From: Actinomadura harenae
Lineage (GTDB): Bacteria > Actinomycetota > Actinomycetes > Streptosporangiales > Streptosporangiaceae
NCBI RefSeq assembly: GCF_003696215.1
Contig: NZ_RFFG01000006.1
Span: 97,436 to 161,435 of the forward strand
Direction: 5' to 3'
DNA length: 64,000 bases
Positions 15,587 to 23,325 of this stretch are shown here, one piece after another (position 1 is the first letter of the stretch; each line of letters begins with the position of its first letter). A program made the translations under genes and the position numbers. The notes beneath the pieces are model-generated. The model saw only the letters and a list, made by a program, of their open reading frames with translations. It made no database searches and was not told the origin of the DNA.

Positions 15587-16500
15587 TTGAGCCTCCGCGA
15601 GGCCAGGATGCTGACCAGGTGCAGCAGGGTCTGCACGACGGCGACCGCGGCGACCGCGACGCACAGCACCCGCATGGCGGCCGGGGTGTCGGTCTTGAGC
15701 ACGGCGTCCAGCACGGCGGCGGCCAGGATGAACAGGGACAGCTCGACCGCGCCGATGATCCGGTGGAAGCCCAGCAGGGACGCGGCCTGACGGGCCAGCG
15801 CGATCTTGGTGGAGCGGGGCCGGAGCGCCCGGTCGCCGCCGGTCGGGTCGGCCGCGAGGCCCGACTTGGCCCGCGCGACGACGACGTTGTCGGTCTCGGC
15901 CTTGATCAGCGCGGCGCCGAGCGCGGCCAGCAGGCCCAGCTCGACGTAGCCGCCGTTGCGCCAGCCGCCCTGGGCGGCGAAGCCGAGGCCGGTCAGGAGC
16001 GCGACCTCGGACAGGTAGTGCCCGATCCGGTCGAGGAAGACGCCCGCGACCGAGGTGCGCCGCAGGTACCGGGCGACCTCGCCGTCGATGCAGTCGAGCA
16101 GCAGGTAGACCTGGATGAGGACCGCGCCGCCGAGCGCGGGCCCGATCGCGGCCGTCCCGGTCGCCGGGATCGACACGACCGCGCCGGCGAGGACGCCGCA
16201 CGCCATCATCATGTAGGTGAGCTGGTTCGGGCTGAACCCGAGCCGCAGCGCCACCCAGGAGACGTAGGGCGACAGGGACCGCATGTAGTAGCGGCCGGCC
16301 CAGTGCTCCTCGTTGCGCCGGTCCTTCAGGCCGGGCGGCTGCCCGTACCGCCGGACGTCCCGGACCTTCGCCGTCTTGCGCGACGGGCGGTCGTCCAGAG
16401 GCGGCGCGTACGCGGCCTCCGGCTCGGACGGACCGGGGGGTGTGGGGGGGCGTCCCCCCTCGGTCGGAACGGTCACGTCAGCCTCCGTAGGCCCGGACAT
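15583..16500 (-). CDS. CDP-alcohol phosphatidyltransferase family membrane protein with variant motif
   Basis: A 305-aa membrane enzyme that should move a phospho-alcohol from a CDP-alcohol to an acceptor hydroxyl. After a 75-residue polar N-terminus there are about six hydrophobic helices. The signature D-x2-D-G-x2-A-R-x8-G-x3-D-x3-D is present as D136, D139-G140, A143-R144, G153 and D157, but the last position is H161 (FLDRIGHY) instead of aspartate. That residue is the proposed general base, so mechanism or substrate may differ. The start lies 23 bases inside the end of the upstream dehydrogenase gene, and the stop overlaps the GT2 start, indicating one operon. Confidence 0.85.
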   Translation of the reverse strand: MSGPTEADVTVPTEGGRPPTPPGPSEPEAAYAPPLDDRPSRKTAKVRDVRRYGQPPGLKDRRNEEHWAGRYYMRSLSPYVSWVALRLGFSPNQLTYMMMACGVLAGAVVSIPATGTAAIGPALGGAVLIQVYLLLDCIDGEVARYLRRTSVAGVFLDRIGHYLSEVALLTGLGFAAQGGWRNGGYVELGLLAALGAALIKAETDNVVVARAKSGLAADPTGGDRALRPRSTKIALARQAASLLGFHRIIGAVELSLFILAAAVLDAVLKTDTPAAMRVLCVAVAAVAVVQTLLHLVSILASRRLK

Positions 16501-17551
16501 AGTCGTCGACCGCCGCGCGGGTCGCGGCGGCGTCGAGGTCGAGGTGTTCCAAGATCGTATAGCGGCCGGGGCGGGTCTCCGGCGCGAACTTCACGGCCGT
16601 GGCGAACTGCTCCGCCGACAGCCCGACGTCGCCCGGGACGCGCGGCAGTCCGTGCCGGTCCAGGCAGGTCAGGATCTCCGTGAGCCGCTCCGCGCCGACC
16701 CCGAGATGGGTCGCGCGCAGGTGGTAGCAGAACGCCGCGCCGAGGCCCGCGAGCTCCCCGTGGTTGGCGGTGCCGGGGTACAGCTGGTCGATCGCGTGCA
16801 TGATCTCGTGGTCGCCGCCGGACGCGGGCCGCGAGTCGCCCGCGAACGCCATCGCCATCCCGGACAGCACCAGGCCCTCGGCGAGGACGGTCAGGAACTC
16901 GTCCGACTCGACCGACTTGGGCTGGTGCAGCAGCGCCTCGGCGGCGGTGCGGGCGACGGTGAGCGCCATCCGGTCGACGCGCTCGCCGACCGCCTCGGCG
17001 GCCAGCAGCCAGTCGTCCACGGCGGAGAAGTTCGACACCACGTCGCCGATCCCGGCCCGGACGAGCCGGTCCGGCGCGGACCGGACGTAGTCCAGGTCGA
17101 CGATCATCGCGAGCGGCATGACGACGCCGAACGAGCCCTTGCCGTTGTCGTGCTCCAGGGACGCCACGGGCGAGCAGATCCCGTCGTGGGACAGGTTCGT
17201 CGCGACCGACACCATCGGGATGCCCGACAGCGTCGCGGCGTACTTGGTCGCGTCGATGGTCTTGCCGCCGCCGATCCCGACGACCGCCTCGTACTGCCCG
17301 GCGCGCAGCTTCCCGCCGAGGTCGACCGCCGCGTCGACCGTCCCGCCGTCCACCTGGAAGACCTCGCAGGCGTCCAGGGACGTGCGCACGTGGTCGGCGA
17401 TCTTCTGCCCCTGGCCGGGGCCGACCGCGATCGCGACGCGCCCCGAGGTGACGATCCGGCCGTCGGCGAGCAGGTCGCCGAGGCTCGCGACCGCGCCGCG
17501 CCGGACGTCGATGGACAGCGGCGCGTTCAGCATCCGCGTCAGCAGTGGCAT
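16478..17551 (-). CDS. Glycerol-1-phosphate dehydrogenase-like protein (Fe/Zn-dependent ADH superfamily)
   Basis: A 357-aa protein of the AraM/EgsA branch, which reduces dihydroxyacetone phosphate to sn-glycerol-1-phosphate with NAD(P)H, the archaeal-type stereoisomer. The cofactor loop is VGIGGGKTIDATKYAA, followed by the family hallmark SVATNLSHDGICSPVASL. Candidate metal ligands lie in RAGIGDVVSN, SGGDHEIMHAID and TANHGELAGLG. The placement between two CDP-alcohol phosphotransferases and a nucleotidyltransferase suggests that it supplies the polyol phosphate for a CDP-activated head group. Actual substrate could also be another 3- to 6-carbon keto-phosphate. 183 bases separate it from the next upstream gene, so an internal promoter is possible. 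Confidence 0.8.
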   Translation of the reverse strand: MPLLTRMLNAPLSIDVRRGAVASLGDLLADGRIVTSGRVAIAVGPGQGQKIADHVRTSLDACEVFQVDGGTVDAAVDLGGKLRAGQYEAVVGIGGGKTIDATKYAATLSGIPMVSVATNLSHDGICSPVASLEHDNGKGSFGVVMPLAMIVDLDYVRSAPDRLVRAGIGDVVSNFSAVDDWLLAAEAVGERVDRMALTVARTAAEALLHQPKSVESDEFLTVLAEGLVLSGMAMAFAGDSRPASGGDHEIMHAIDQLYPGTANHGELAGLGAAFCYHLRATHLGVGAERLTEILTCLDRHGLPRVPGDVGLSAEQFATAVKFAPETRPGRYTILEHLDLDAAATRAAVDDYVRAYGG

Positions 17552-17734
17552 GAAGCCTTCTTCCTCGGGCGGGGGGACGAAGAGCCCGGGTCGGGGCGGG
17601 TGTCCGGGGGCGGGCCTCGGTGCGGGTGCGGTGCGGTCGCGGCCACCGCCGCCGGGCGCGAGGTGCGCGTCCGCCGCGCGATACGCCGTCGCCGCCGCAC
17701 CCCGGACGCGGGTCGTGCGGCGGCGACGGGACGC

Positions 17735-18466
17735 CTAGTAGGTCTTCGCGATCTCGCGCGCCTTGGCCAGGTCGTCGTGGTTGTCGACCTCGACCCACGC
17801 GACCTCGCCGATCGGCGCGACGCCGATCTTCCCGCCGCGGTTCACGAGCTCCTGGTAGCCGTCCTCGTAGTAGAGGTCGGGGTCGCGCTCCCAGGTGGCC
17901 TGGAGCGAGTCGGCCAGCGCCTCGGCGGCGGCGGGCTCGATCAGGGTGGCCCCGATGTACTCGCCGTTCGCGGTCGCCGGGTCCATCAGCTTGGTGATGC
18001 GCTGCAGGTTCCCCTCGCCGTCGAGGATGACCTTCATCTCCTCGTCCGCGAGAGTTTTCACGTTGTCCACGGCGAGGAGGATCTGCGGGCCGCGGTTGGC
18101 CAGTAGCGTCTTCTCCACGCTCACCGGGTGGACGGTGTCGCCGTTGACGAGGAGGACGCCCTTGGCGAAGTGCTCACGGGCCAGCCACAGGGAGTAGGCG
18201 TTGTTCCACTCCTCGGCCTTGTCGTTGTGCACGAGGGTGATCGAGACGCCGTACTTCTTCTCGAGCTCGTCCTTGCGCTCCTCGACCGCGGTGGCCCGGT
18301 AGCCGACGACGATCACGACGTCGGTCAGGCCCACCTCGGCCAGGTTGGACAGGGCGATGTCCAGGATGGTGGTCTCGCCGTCCACGGGCACCAGGGCCTT
18401 CGGCAGCGTGTCGGTGTAGGGGCGCAGCCTTCGGCCCGCTCCCGCCGCCAGCACCATCCCGATCAT
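17735..18466 (-). CDS. Sugar/choline-phosphate nucleotidyltransferase (LicC-like)
   Basis: A 243-aa soluble enzyme with the full nucleotidyltransferase signature LAAGAGRRLRPYTDTLPKAL near the N-terminus, so NTP binding and the catalytic lysine are intact. VLLVNGDTVHP supplies the metal-binding aspartate, and WVEVDNHDDLAKARE is the usual C-terminal metal-site block. The small size and EEWNNAYSLWLARE segment resemble phosphocholine cytidylyltransferase LicC-type proteins. It likely makes a CDP- or NDP-activated polyol, choline-type or sugar phosphate for the neighbouring CDP-alcohol phosphotransferases. ATG 18466 has GAGGAAGAGG upstream and overlaps the preceding stop (ATGA). Confidence 0.82.
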   Translation of the reverse strand: MIGMVLAAGAGRRLRPYTDTLPKALVPVDGETTILDIALSNLAEVGLTDVVIVVGYRATAVEERKDELEKKYGVSITLVHNDKAEEWNNAYSLWLAREHFAKGVLLVNGDTVHPVSVEKTLLANRGPQILLAVDNVKTLADEEMKVILDGEGNLQRITKLMDPATANGEYIGATLIEPAAAEALADSLQATWERDPDLYYEDGYQELVNRGGKIGVAPIGEVAWVEVDNHDDLAKAREIAKTY

Positions 18467-19278
18467 GTTCCCTCTTCCTCCAGGTCGTCCATCACGCCGC
18501 CGCCGCGCACGAGCTGCGTCCAGCTGAGGACGCTCTCGCACACGAACAACACGCCAAGGTAGGCGGCGAGCGCGGCGTACGCGAACGGAAGAAACCCGGA
18601 GAGCCCGAAGAGGGCGACCACGAGCATCCGCCCCTCCCAGCCGAGCCCGGCCGGGAACAGCCAATCCGCCGGCCAGAATCCCTGGCGGGTGCGGTACACG
18701 GTGTCGTAGTGGTGGAACGCCAGAACGCCGAGCAGCAGGAAGACCAGCGGCGCGGGCACGCCCTGAGCGAACCCCAGTACGGCCAGGTAACCATACTCGA
18801 TGGCGCGGATGATCGGCGGAACGAGCCAGTCGAGACGCCCGGTATGTCCGTGGCCGGCGGCGAGCCCGGTGAGCATCAGGACGGCCACCGGGGCGAACAG
18901 GGCGAGGTCGTGCCGCTCCCCCAGCCCCGTCCCGAGCAGCGCCGTCGCCACGACGAGCGCGACCAGCGCGCCCGGGAGCGGCGGCAGGTGCCCGCGCGGG
19001 AGCGCGCCGAGCGCCGCGCAGATCGGACCGTCGTCCCGGTAGGCGCGCAGCCGGTCCGTCCCGGTGGGCGGCGGGGCCGACGGCACGGACCGCTCGGACG
19101 GCCGGACGGCCTGGCCCGGCACCGCGGGCCGCGCCACCGCAGGTCGGGGCGCCGTCGGCTGGGGCGCGGTGGACCGCGTCGCGGTGGGCTGGGTCGTCGT
19201 GGGCTGGGTCGCGGGCTGGGTCGCGGGCTGGGTCGTCGTGGCCTTGGGCGCCTCGGCGGGCGGGTCGGTCGCGGTCAT
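18463..19278 (-). CDS. DUF5941-like integral membrane protein
   Basis: A 271-aa protein. Residues 1-75 are low-complexity Thr/Pro/Gln (repeats such as TQPATQPATQPTTTQP), probably an extended linker. After RAYRDDGPICAALGALPRGH comes a membrane domain of about five helices (including PGALVALVVATALLGTGLG, PLVFLLLGVLAF and LVVALFGLSGFLPFAY). The aromatic run FHHYDTVYRTRQGFWPADW may be a functional loop. I associate this pattern with DUF5941, which accompanies CDP-alcohol phosphotransferases in actinobacteria, but only tentatively. Overlaps both neighbours by ATGA junctions, so it is firmly in the operon. Confidence 0.65.
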   Translation of the reverse strand: MTATDPPAEAPKATTTQPATQPATQPTTTQPTATRSTAPQPTAPRPAVARPAVPGQAVRPSERSVPSAPPPTGTDRLRAYRDDGPICAALGALPRGHLPPLPGALVALVVATALLGTGLGERHDLALFAPVAVLMLTGLAAGHGHTGRLDWLVPPIIRAIEYGYLAVLGFAQGVPAPLVFLLLGVLAFHHYDTVYRTRQGFWPADWLFPAGLGWEGRMLVVALFGLSGFLPFAYAALAAYLGVLFVCESVLSWTQLVRGGGVMDDLEEEGT

Positions 19279-20828
19279 CCGTGCATCGCCCTCATCAGTC
19301 GTCCGGTCAGGGTGTAGCAGCCCGCGATCCAGCCCCAGACGAGCAGCACGGCGAAGGTGAGACGCGCGTTGCCGAACGCGGCGGTCAGCGAGATCACCGC
19401 AAACCGCTCCCCGATCGGCAGCACGATGATCTTCTTCGCCCAGCGCACTCCCGGGACGTCCGCGGTGGCGCGGGACAGGCGTTCGATCGTCCCGGCGGGC
19501 GCCGCTCCGGACGGCGCGCCGGGGCGGCGCGGGTCGTCCGCGACGGTGAGGGGCGTGGCGGGGGCGTCCGGGGCGGGCCGCCGGGACCGCTCGCGGAACG
19601 AGAAGTCGATCATGTGCCGGACGGTCTGGAGCGTGAGCGCGGCGACGGCGAGGATCCACACGTTCGCGACGTGCAGGCTGCCGCCCCACGCCGCGGCGGA
19701 CGCCCCGGCCGCCAGGCCCGCGAACACCATGTACTCCTTGGCCCGGTCGAGCATCGCGTCGAGCCAGGCGCCGAGCTTGCTGTACCGGCGGGTGTAGCGG
19801 GCGAGTTGGCCGTCCACGCAGTCGAACACGAACGCCAGGTAGAACAGGACGGCCCCGATGACCATCCCGTCGCGGGTGCCGCCGCCGAACCAGAACGCGG
19901 CGAGCGCGGCGAGGCCCGCCGAGACGAGCGTCACCATGTTCGGCGTGAGCCCGAACCAGGCGGCCGTCCGCACCAGGAGCGGCGACCACGAGCTGACCGC
20001 GTAGGTCGCGAACCAGCCGTCGTTCTTCTTCACCGCGTCCCGGAGCCGGACCCGCCGCTCGTCGGCCCTCTCCGCCGTCTCCACGGCCGCCTGGGCCTCC
20101 TCGGGGGTGGCCACCCGGCGGCACACCAGTTCCGGGACGGTCTCCTGCGCCGTGACCGGCATCCCCGCGCGCACGAGGCCGACCAGCATCAGCTCAAGGG
20201 CGTCATAGTCGTCATCGCCCGCCGGGGACGGCGGAAGGGCGGTGGACGGCGGGAGGGCGCCGGGGTGTTCGAGCAGGTCGGCGAGGTTCTCGGCGACGCC
20301 GGCCGCCTGGACGGCGCGCTGCTCGCCGATGCCGATCGGGCCGGGGAAGTCGGCCGTCGGGGCGGACACCCGGTGGAACGCCGAGCCCGCCGAGACGACG
20401 CGTCCGGGGGCCTCCACGCGGACGGGACGGGCCCGTCCCCCGGCCCTGCGGACGGTCACGGCGGTGACGGGCTGGTCGGCGGCGTCCACGACGAGGCGGG
20501 TGAGCTGCTCGTCGCTGATCACCAGGTCGCCGGGCAGCAGCACCACCGAGGTGCGCGCGCCGTAGGCGATCCGGGAGATCTCCCGGAGGTCGGCGGCGGC
20601 GTCCTCGCACTCGACCGGATCGTGCCCCTCCTTGCGGAGCGACGGCGCGAGGTCGGGGCGGGTGATCAGGTGGAACCCGGTCACGCCGAGCCGGTCGAGC
20701 CGGCCGATCAGCCTGCCCAGGACGCTCGCGTCCCCGCCCCCGGGCCCGGACGGCGCGGGCAGCGCGGCCGCCGGGATCGGGTCCGGGCCGGGAACCCTCC
20801 CGGTCGCGATGATCACGGCGAGGGTCAT
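19275..20828 (-). CDS. Degenerate nucleotidyltransferase domain fused to CDP-alcohol phosphatidyltransferase
   Basis: A 517-aa two-domain protein, first gene of the minus-strand series, with GGAGGT before ATG 20828. Residues 1-250 look like a nucleotidyltransferase fold (MTLAVIIATG, then VVLLPGDLVISDEQL) but lack the glycine-rich GxGxRxxPxT and lysine signature, so this part is probably not catalytic. Residues 270-517 are a membrane CDP-alcohol phosphotransferase with a complete motif: D336, D339-G340, A343-R344, G353, D357 and D361. The order mirrors the bifunctional inositol-phosphate cytidylyltransferase/di-inositol-phosphate synthase architecture of thermophiles. The separate active nucleotidyltransferase at 17735-18466 may replace the decayed domain. 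Confidence 0.8.
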   Translation of the reverse strand: MTLAVIIATGRVPGPDPIPAAALPAPSGPGGGDASVLGRLIGRLDRLGVTGFHLITRPDLAPSLRKEGHDPVECEDAAADLREISRIAYGARTSVVLLPGDLVISDEQLTRLVVDAADQPVTAVTVRRAGGRARPVRVEAPGRVVSAGSAFHRVSAPTADFPGPIGIGEQRAVQAAGVAENLADLLEHPGALPPSTALPPSPAGDDDYDALELMLVGLVRAGMPVTAQETVPELVCRRVATPEEAQAAVETAERADERRVRLRDAVKKNDGWFATYAVSSWSPLLVRTAAWFGLTPNMVTLVSAGLAALAAFWFGGGTRDGMVIGAVLFYLAFVFDCVDGQLARYTRRYSKLGAWLDAMLDRAKEYMVFAGLAAGASAAAWGGSLHVANVWILAVAALTLQTVRHMIDFSFRERSRRPAPDAPATPLTVADDPRRPGAPSGAAPAGTIERLSRATADVPGVRWAKKIIVLPIGERFAVISLTAAFGNARLTFAVLLVWGWIAGCYTLTGRLMRAMHG

Positions 20829-21020
20829 GGCACCTCCGGCCGGTCGGAACCCTGTCGTGACCGAGCGTAGTGATTCCGCGACCGTACGCGTCGGAGCGGC
20901 GTGTCCGGTAGAAAAGATCCGGAACGGGTCGAGCCGCACGCCCGCCCGGCGGACCGTGAACGGGACGCGGCCGTGGCGAGCGGTCTGGTGCGGTGCGGTG
21001 CTTGTGACGAAGGGAAGTCG

Positions 21021-21713
21021 ATGGCGACGGTCGCGGTGGTGCTGGCGGGCGGCATCGGGCAGCGGATGGGCGCGGGCCGCCCCAAGCAGCTCATCGAGGT
21101 CGGCGGGCGGCCGATCCTCGCCCTGTCGGTGGCCGCGTTCGACGGGCATCCCGGCGTGGACGAGGTCCTGGTCGTGATGGCCGCCGGGCACCTGCGCGAC
21201 GCCGCCGCGATGGCCGCGCCGTTCCGCAAGGTCACCGGGGTGATCGAGGGCGGCGACTCGCGGACCACCTCGTCCGCGGCCGCGCTGCGCGCCCTGGCGG
21301 GCCGCCCGGACGACACCCGCGTGCTGATCCACGACGCGGCCCGCCCGTTCGTCGGGCGCGCCGTCATCGACCGCGTCCTCGCCGGGCTGGACGCCTACGA
21401 CGCGGTCGCGGTCGGGGTCCCGTCGTCCGACACGATCGTCGAGGTCAGCGGCGGGATGGTCGCCGCGATGCCGCCGCGCGAGTCGCTGGTGCGGTTCCAG
21501 ACGCCGCAGGGATTCCGGCTCGGCACCGTCCGCGCCGCCTACGAGCTGGCCCTCGCCGACCCGGCGCTGCGCGCCACCGACGACTGCGGGATCGTGCACC
21601 GGTACCTGCCGGACGTCCCGATCACCGTCGTCGCGGGCGACGAGCGCAATCTCAAGGTCACCCATCCCCTCGACATCGTCATCGCCGAGCACCTCGCCGC
21701 GGAGGATTCATGA
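21021..21713 (+). CDS. ispD: IspD/TarI family cytidylyltransferase
   Basis: A 230-aa CTP-dependent cytidylyltransferase. The N-terminal VVLAGGIGQRMGAGRPKQ holds the CTP-binding loop with the catalytic Arg and Lys; VLIHDAARPFV supplies the Asp/Arg pair, FQTPQGFR the base-binding segment, and ERNLKVTHPLDI the substrate lysine. By these motifs it could be methylerythritol-4-phosphate cytidylyltransferase (IspD) or a ribitol-/polyol-phosphate cytidylyltransferase (TarI-like). No ispF or carD is adjacent, and its divergent neighbours are CDP-alcohol phosphotransferases, which keeps the polyol option open. ATG 21021 has AGGGAAG upstream; the stop overlaps the GDPD start (ATGA). Confidence 0.8.
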   Translation: MATVAVVLAGGIGQRMGAGRPKQLIEVGGRPILALSVAAFDGHPGVDEVLVVMAAGHLRDAAAMAAPFRKVTGVIEGGDSRTTSSAAALRALAGRPDDTRVLIHDAARPFVGRAVIDRVLAGLDAYDAVAVGVPSSDTIVEVSGGMVAAMPPRESLVRFQTPQGFRLGTVRAAYELALADPALRATDDCGIVHRYLPDVPITVVAGDERNLKVTHPLDIVIAEHLAAEDS

Positions 21714-22459
21714 TCTTCGACAGTCCCCCCGCCGTCATCGGCCACCGCGGCCTCGGCGCGGGCACGCTCCCGGGCCCGGACGGCGTCCCCGTCGCGGAGA
21801 ACACGCCGGCCTCGATGCTCGCGGCGGTCCGCGCGGGCGCGTCCTGGGTGGAGATCGACGTGACCCGGACCGCCGACGACGCGCTCGTCCTCCGGCACGA
21901 CCCGACGACCCCGGACGGCGCGTTCATCATCGATCAGACCGCCGCGGAGACCGGTCTGCCGCGGCTTGAGGAGATCTTCGAGGCGCTCCCGCCCGAGGTC
22001 GCGGTGGACGTCGACGTCAAGACCATCCTCGAGGACGCCGTGGACGCCCCGTCCCGGCGCACCGGCGCCCTGCTCGCGCCGATCCTGCGCCGCGAGGCGG
22101 GGCGGCGGGAGCTGCTGGTGACCTCGTTCGACCCGTCCCTGCTGACGTCGCTGAAGGACGAGGTGCCGGACGTCCCGCTGGGCCTGCTGACCTGGCTGCG
22201 GTTCCCGCTGTGGCACGGCGTCCCGGCCGCCGCCGGGCTCGGGTTCCAGGCCGTCGCGGTGCACACGGCGTCCTGCGGCTTCGAGCACCCCGACAGCCGC
22301 CTGCGGCCGCTCGACCGGATCGTCGACACGGCGCACAAGGCGGGCCTGACGTTCATGGCGTGGTGCCCGTCCGCCGAGGCGGCGCCGTCCTACGCGGCGG
22401 CCGGGGTGGACGCCATGGTCGTCAACGACGTCCCCGGCGTCCTGGCGGCGGTCCGCTAA
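21710..22459 (+). CDS. Glycerophosphodiester phosphodiesterase
   Basis: A 249-aa GDPD-type TIM barrel that cleaves glycerophosphodiesters to glycerol phosphate and an alcohol. Active-site elements are all visible: H12-R13-G14 in VIGHRGLG, E30-N31-T32, metal ligands E48 and D50 in WVEIDVTR, and the general acid pair H63-D64 in VLRHDP. There is no signal peptide, so it acts in the cytoplasm. Coupled to the IspD-like gene through an ATGA overlap. With the glycerol-1-phosphate dehydrogenase nearby it may recycle or trim glycerophosphate-containing products. Its last bases overlap the convergent membrane-protein gene. Confidence 0.88.
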   Translation: MIFDSPPAVIGHRGLGAGTLPGPDGVPVAENTPASMLAAVRAGASWVEIDVTRTADDALVLRHDPTTPDGAFIIDQTAAETGLPRLEEIFEALPPEVAVDVDVKTILEDAVDAPSRRTGALLAPILRREAGRRELLVTSFDPSLLTSLKDEVPDVPLGLLTWLRFPLWHGVPAAAGLGFQAVAVHTASCGFEHPDSRLRPLDRIVDTAHKAGLTFMAWCPSAEAAPSYAAAGVDAMVVNDVPGVLAAVR

Positions 22460-23190
22460 GCGGGCGGCGGCGCGGCGGGCGGGGTGCCTGGCGGCGTGCC
22501 TGGCGGGGTGCCCGGTGGGGTCCCTGGCGGAGTCTGGGGCGGCACCGGCGGGTACGCGGGCGGCTGCCCGAACGGCCCCGGCGAGGCCCCCGGCCCCGCG
22601 CCTCCGGGCCCGGCCATCCCCGGCCCGGCCATTCCAGGACCCGCCATTCCAGGACCCGCCAGGCCCGGCCCGGGGTGTCCGGGCATCATCGGGGCGGGAG
22701 CCCCCGGTCCGGCGACGCCCGGGAACGCGACGGCCCGGCCCGGCCCGCCCGCGACCGGGCCCCGCCACCGGGACGGCAGGACCGACATCGCGACCAGCAC
22801 ACCGCCCGCGAGCAGCACGATCCCGGTGGTGAGCAGGTCGACGAAGTCCATCAGCCAGCGGTCCCTGACGGGCCGCACCACGTGCTCCACGACGAACAGC
22901 GGCTGGAGGAACCAGACCGCGTTCACCACGACCAGCACGACACCGGGGATCAGCGAGGTCAGCGGCGACAGGCGCGGGGCGCACAGGACGGCGATCAGCG
23001 CCGCCGTCACGAGCAGCAGCAGGAGGAGGACGAACCCCTGCCCGCCGGTGCCGTCCATCACGTACCGGACCATGACCCTGCGCTGCCAGTCGATGTAGCG
23101 GTTCGCCACCAGGGCGAACCATCCGAGCAGCACCAAGGTCGCGACGAGCCCCACGAGCACGCCGATTCCGTGCCGGGCACCGCTGGTCAT
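22456..23190 (-). CDS. Four-helix membrane protein with Pro/Gly repeat tail (paralogue A)
   Basis: A 244-aa protein with GGAGGTGG before ATG 23190. It begins MTSGARHGIGVLVGLVATLV and has four predicted helices (residues about 8-28, 52-70, 76-95 and 118-138), with the segment CAPRLSPLTSLIPG between helices 2 and 3. The C-terminal third is repetitive: four GPGMA-type pentapeptides (DNA 22607-22666) and four PPGT tetrapeptides (22481-22528), suggesting an exposed flexible tail. The gene 135 bases upstream is a paralogue. No family recognised; the setting suggests an envelope role. Confidence 0.65.
   Translation of the reverse strand: MTSGARHGIGVLVGLVATLVLLGWFALVANRYIDWQRRVMVRYVMDGTGGQGFVLLLLLLVTAALIAVLCAPRLSPLTSLIPGVVLVVVNAVWFLQPLFVVEHVVRPVRDRWLMDFVDLLTTGIVLLAGGVLVAMSVLPSRWRGPVAGGPGRAVAFPGVAGPGAPAPMMPGHPGPGLAGPGMAGPGMAGPGMAGPGGAGPGASPGPFGQPPAYPPVPPQTPPGTPPGTPPGTPPGTPPAAPPPA
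22481..22528 (-). repeat. Four 12-bp tandem repeats encoding PPGT
   Basis: Consecutive 12-bp units on the plus strand (GGGGTGCCTGGC, GGCGTGCCTGGC, GGGGTGCCCGGT, GGGGTCCCTGGC) lie within the tail of the membrane protein gene. Being multiples of three, they can expand or contract without frameshift. Confidence 0.7.
22607..22666 (-). repeat. Four 15-bp tandem repeats encoding GPGMA-type pentapeptides
   Basis: Units start at 22607, 22622, 22637 and 22652, of the type GGCCCGGCCATTCCA. They are in frame with the membrane protein and probably vary in number between strains. Confidence 0.65.
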
Positions 23191-23325
23191 GAACCACCTC
23201 CGGAGGAACGGGCCCGTGCGGCGCGGGCCGACCGCGCCGGACTCGGCGCGCCGACGTCCACTTCCGCACCAAGGCCACAAGGGCAGATCAGGGGTCAGAG
23301 AGAGCGCGGGTCGGGCGGGAAGCGG

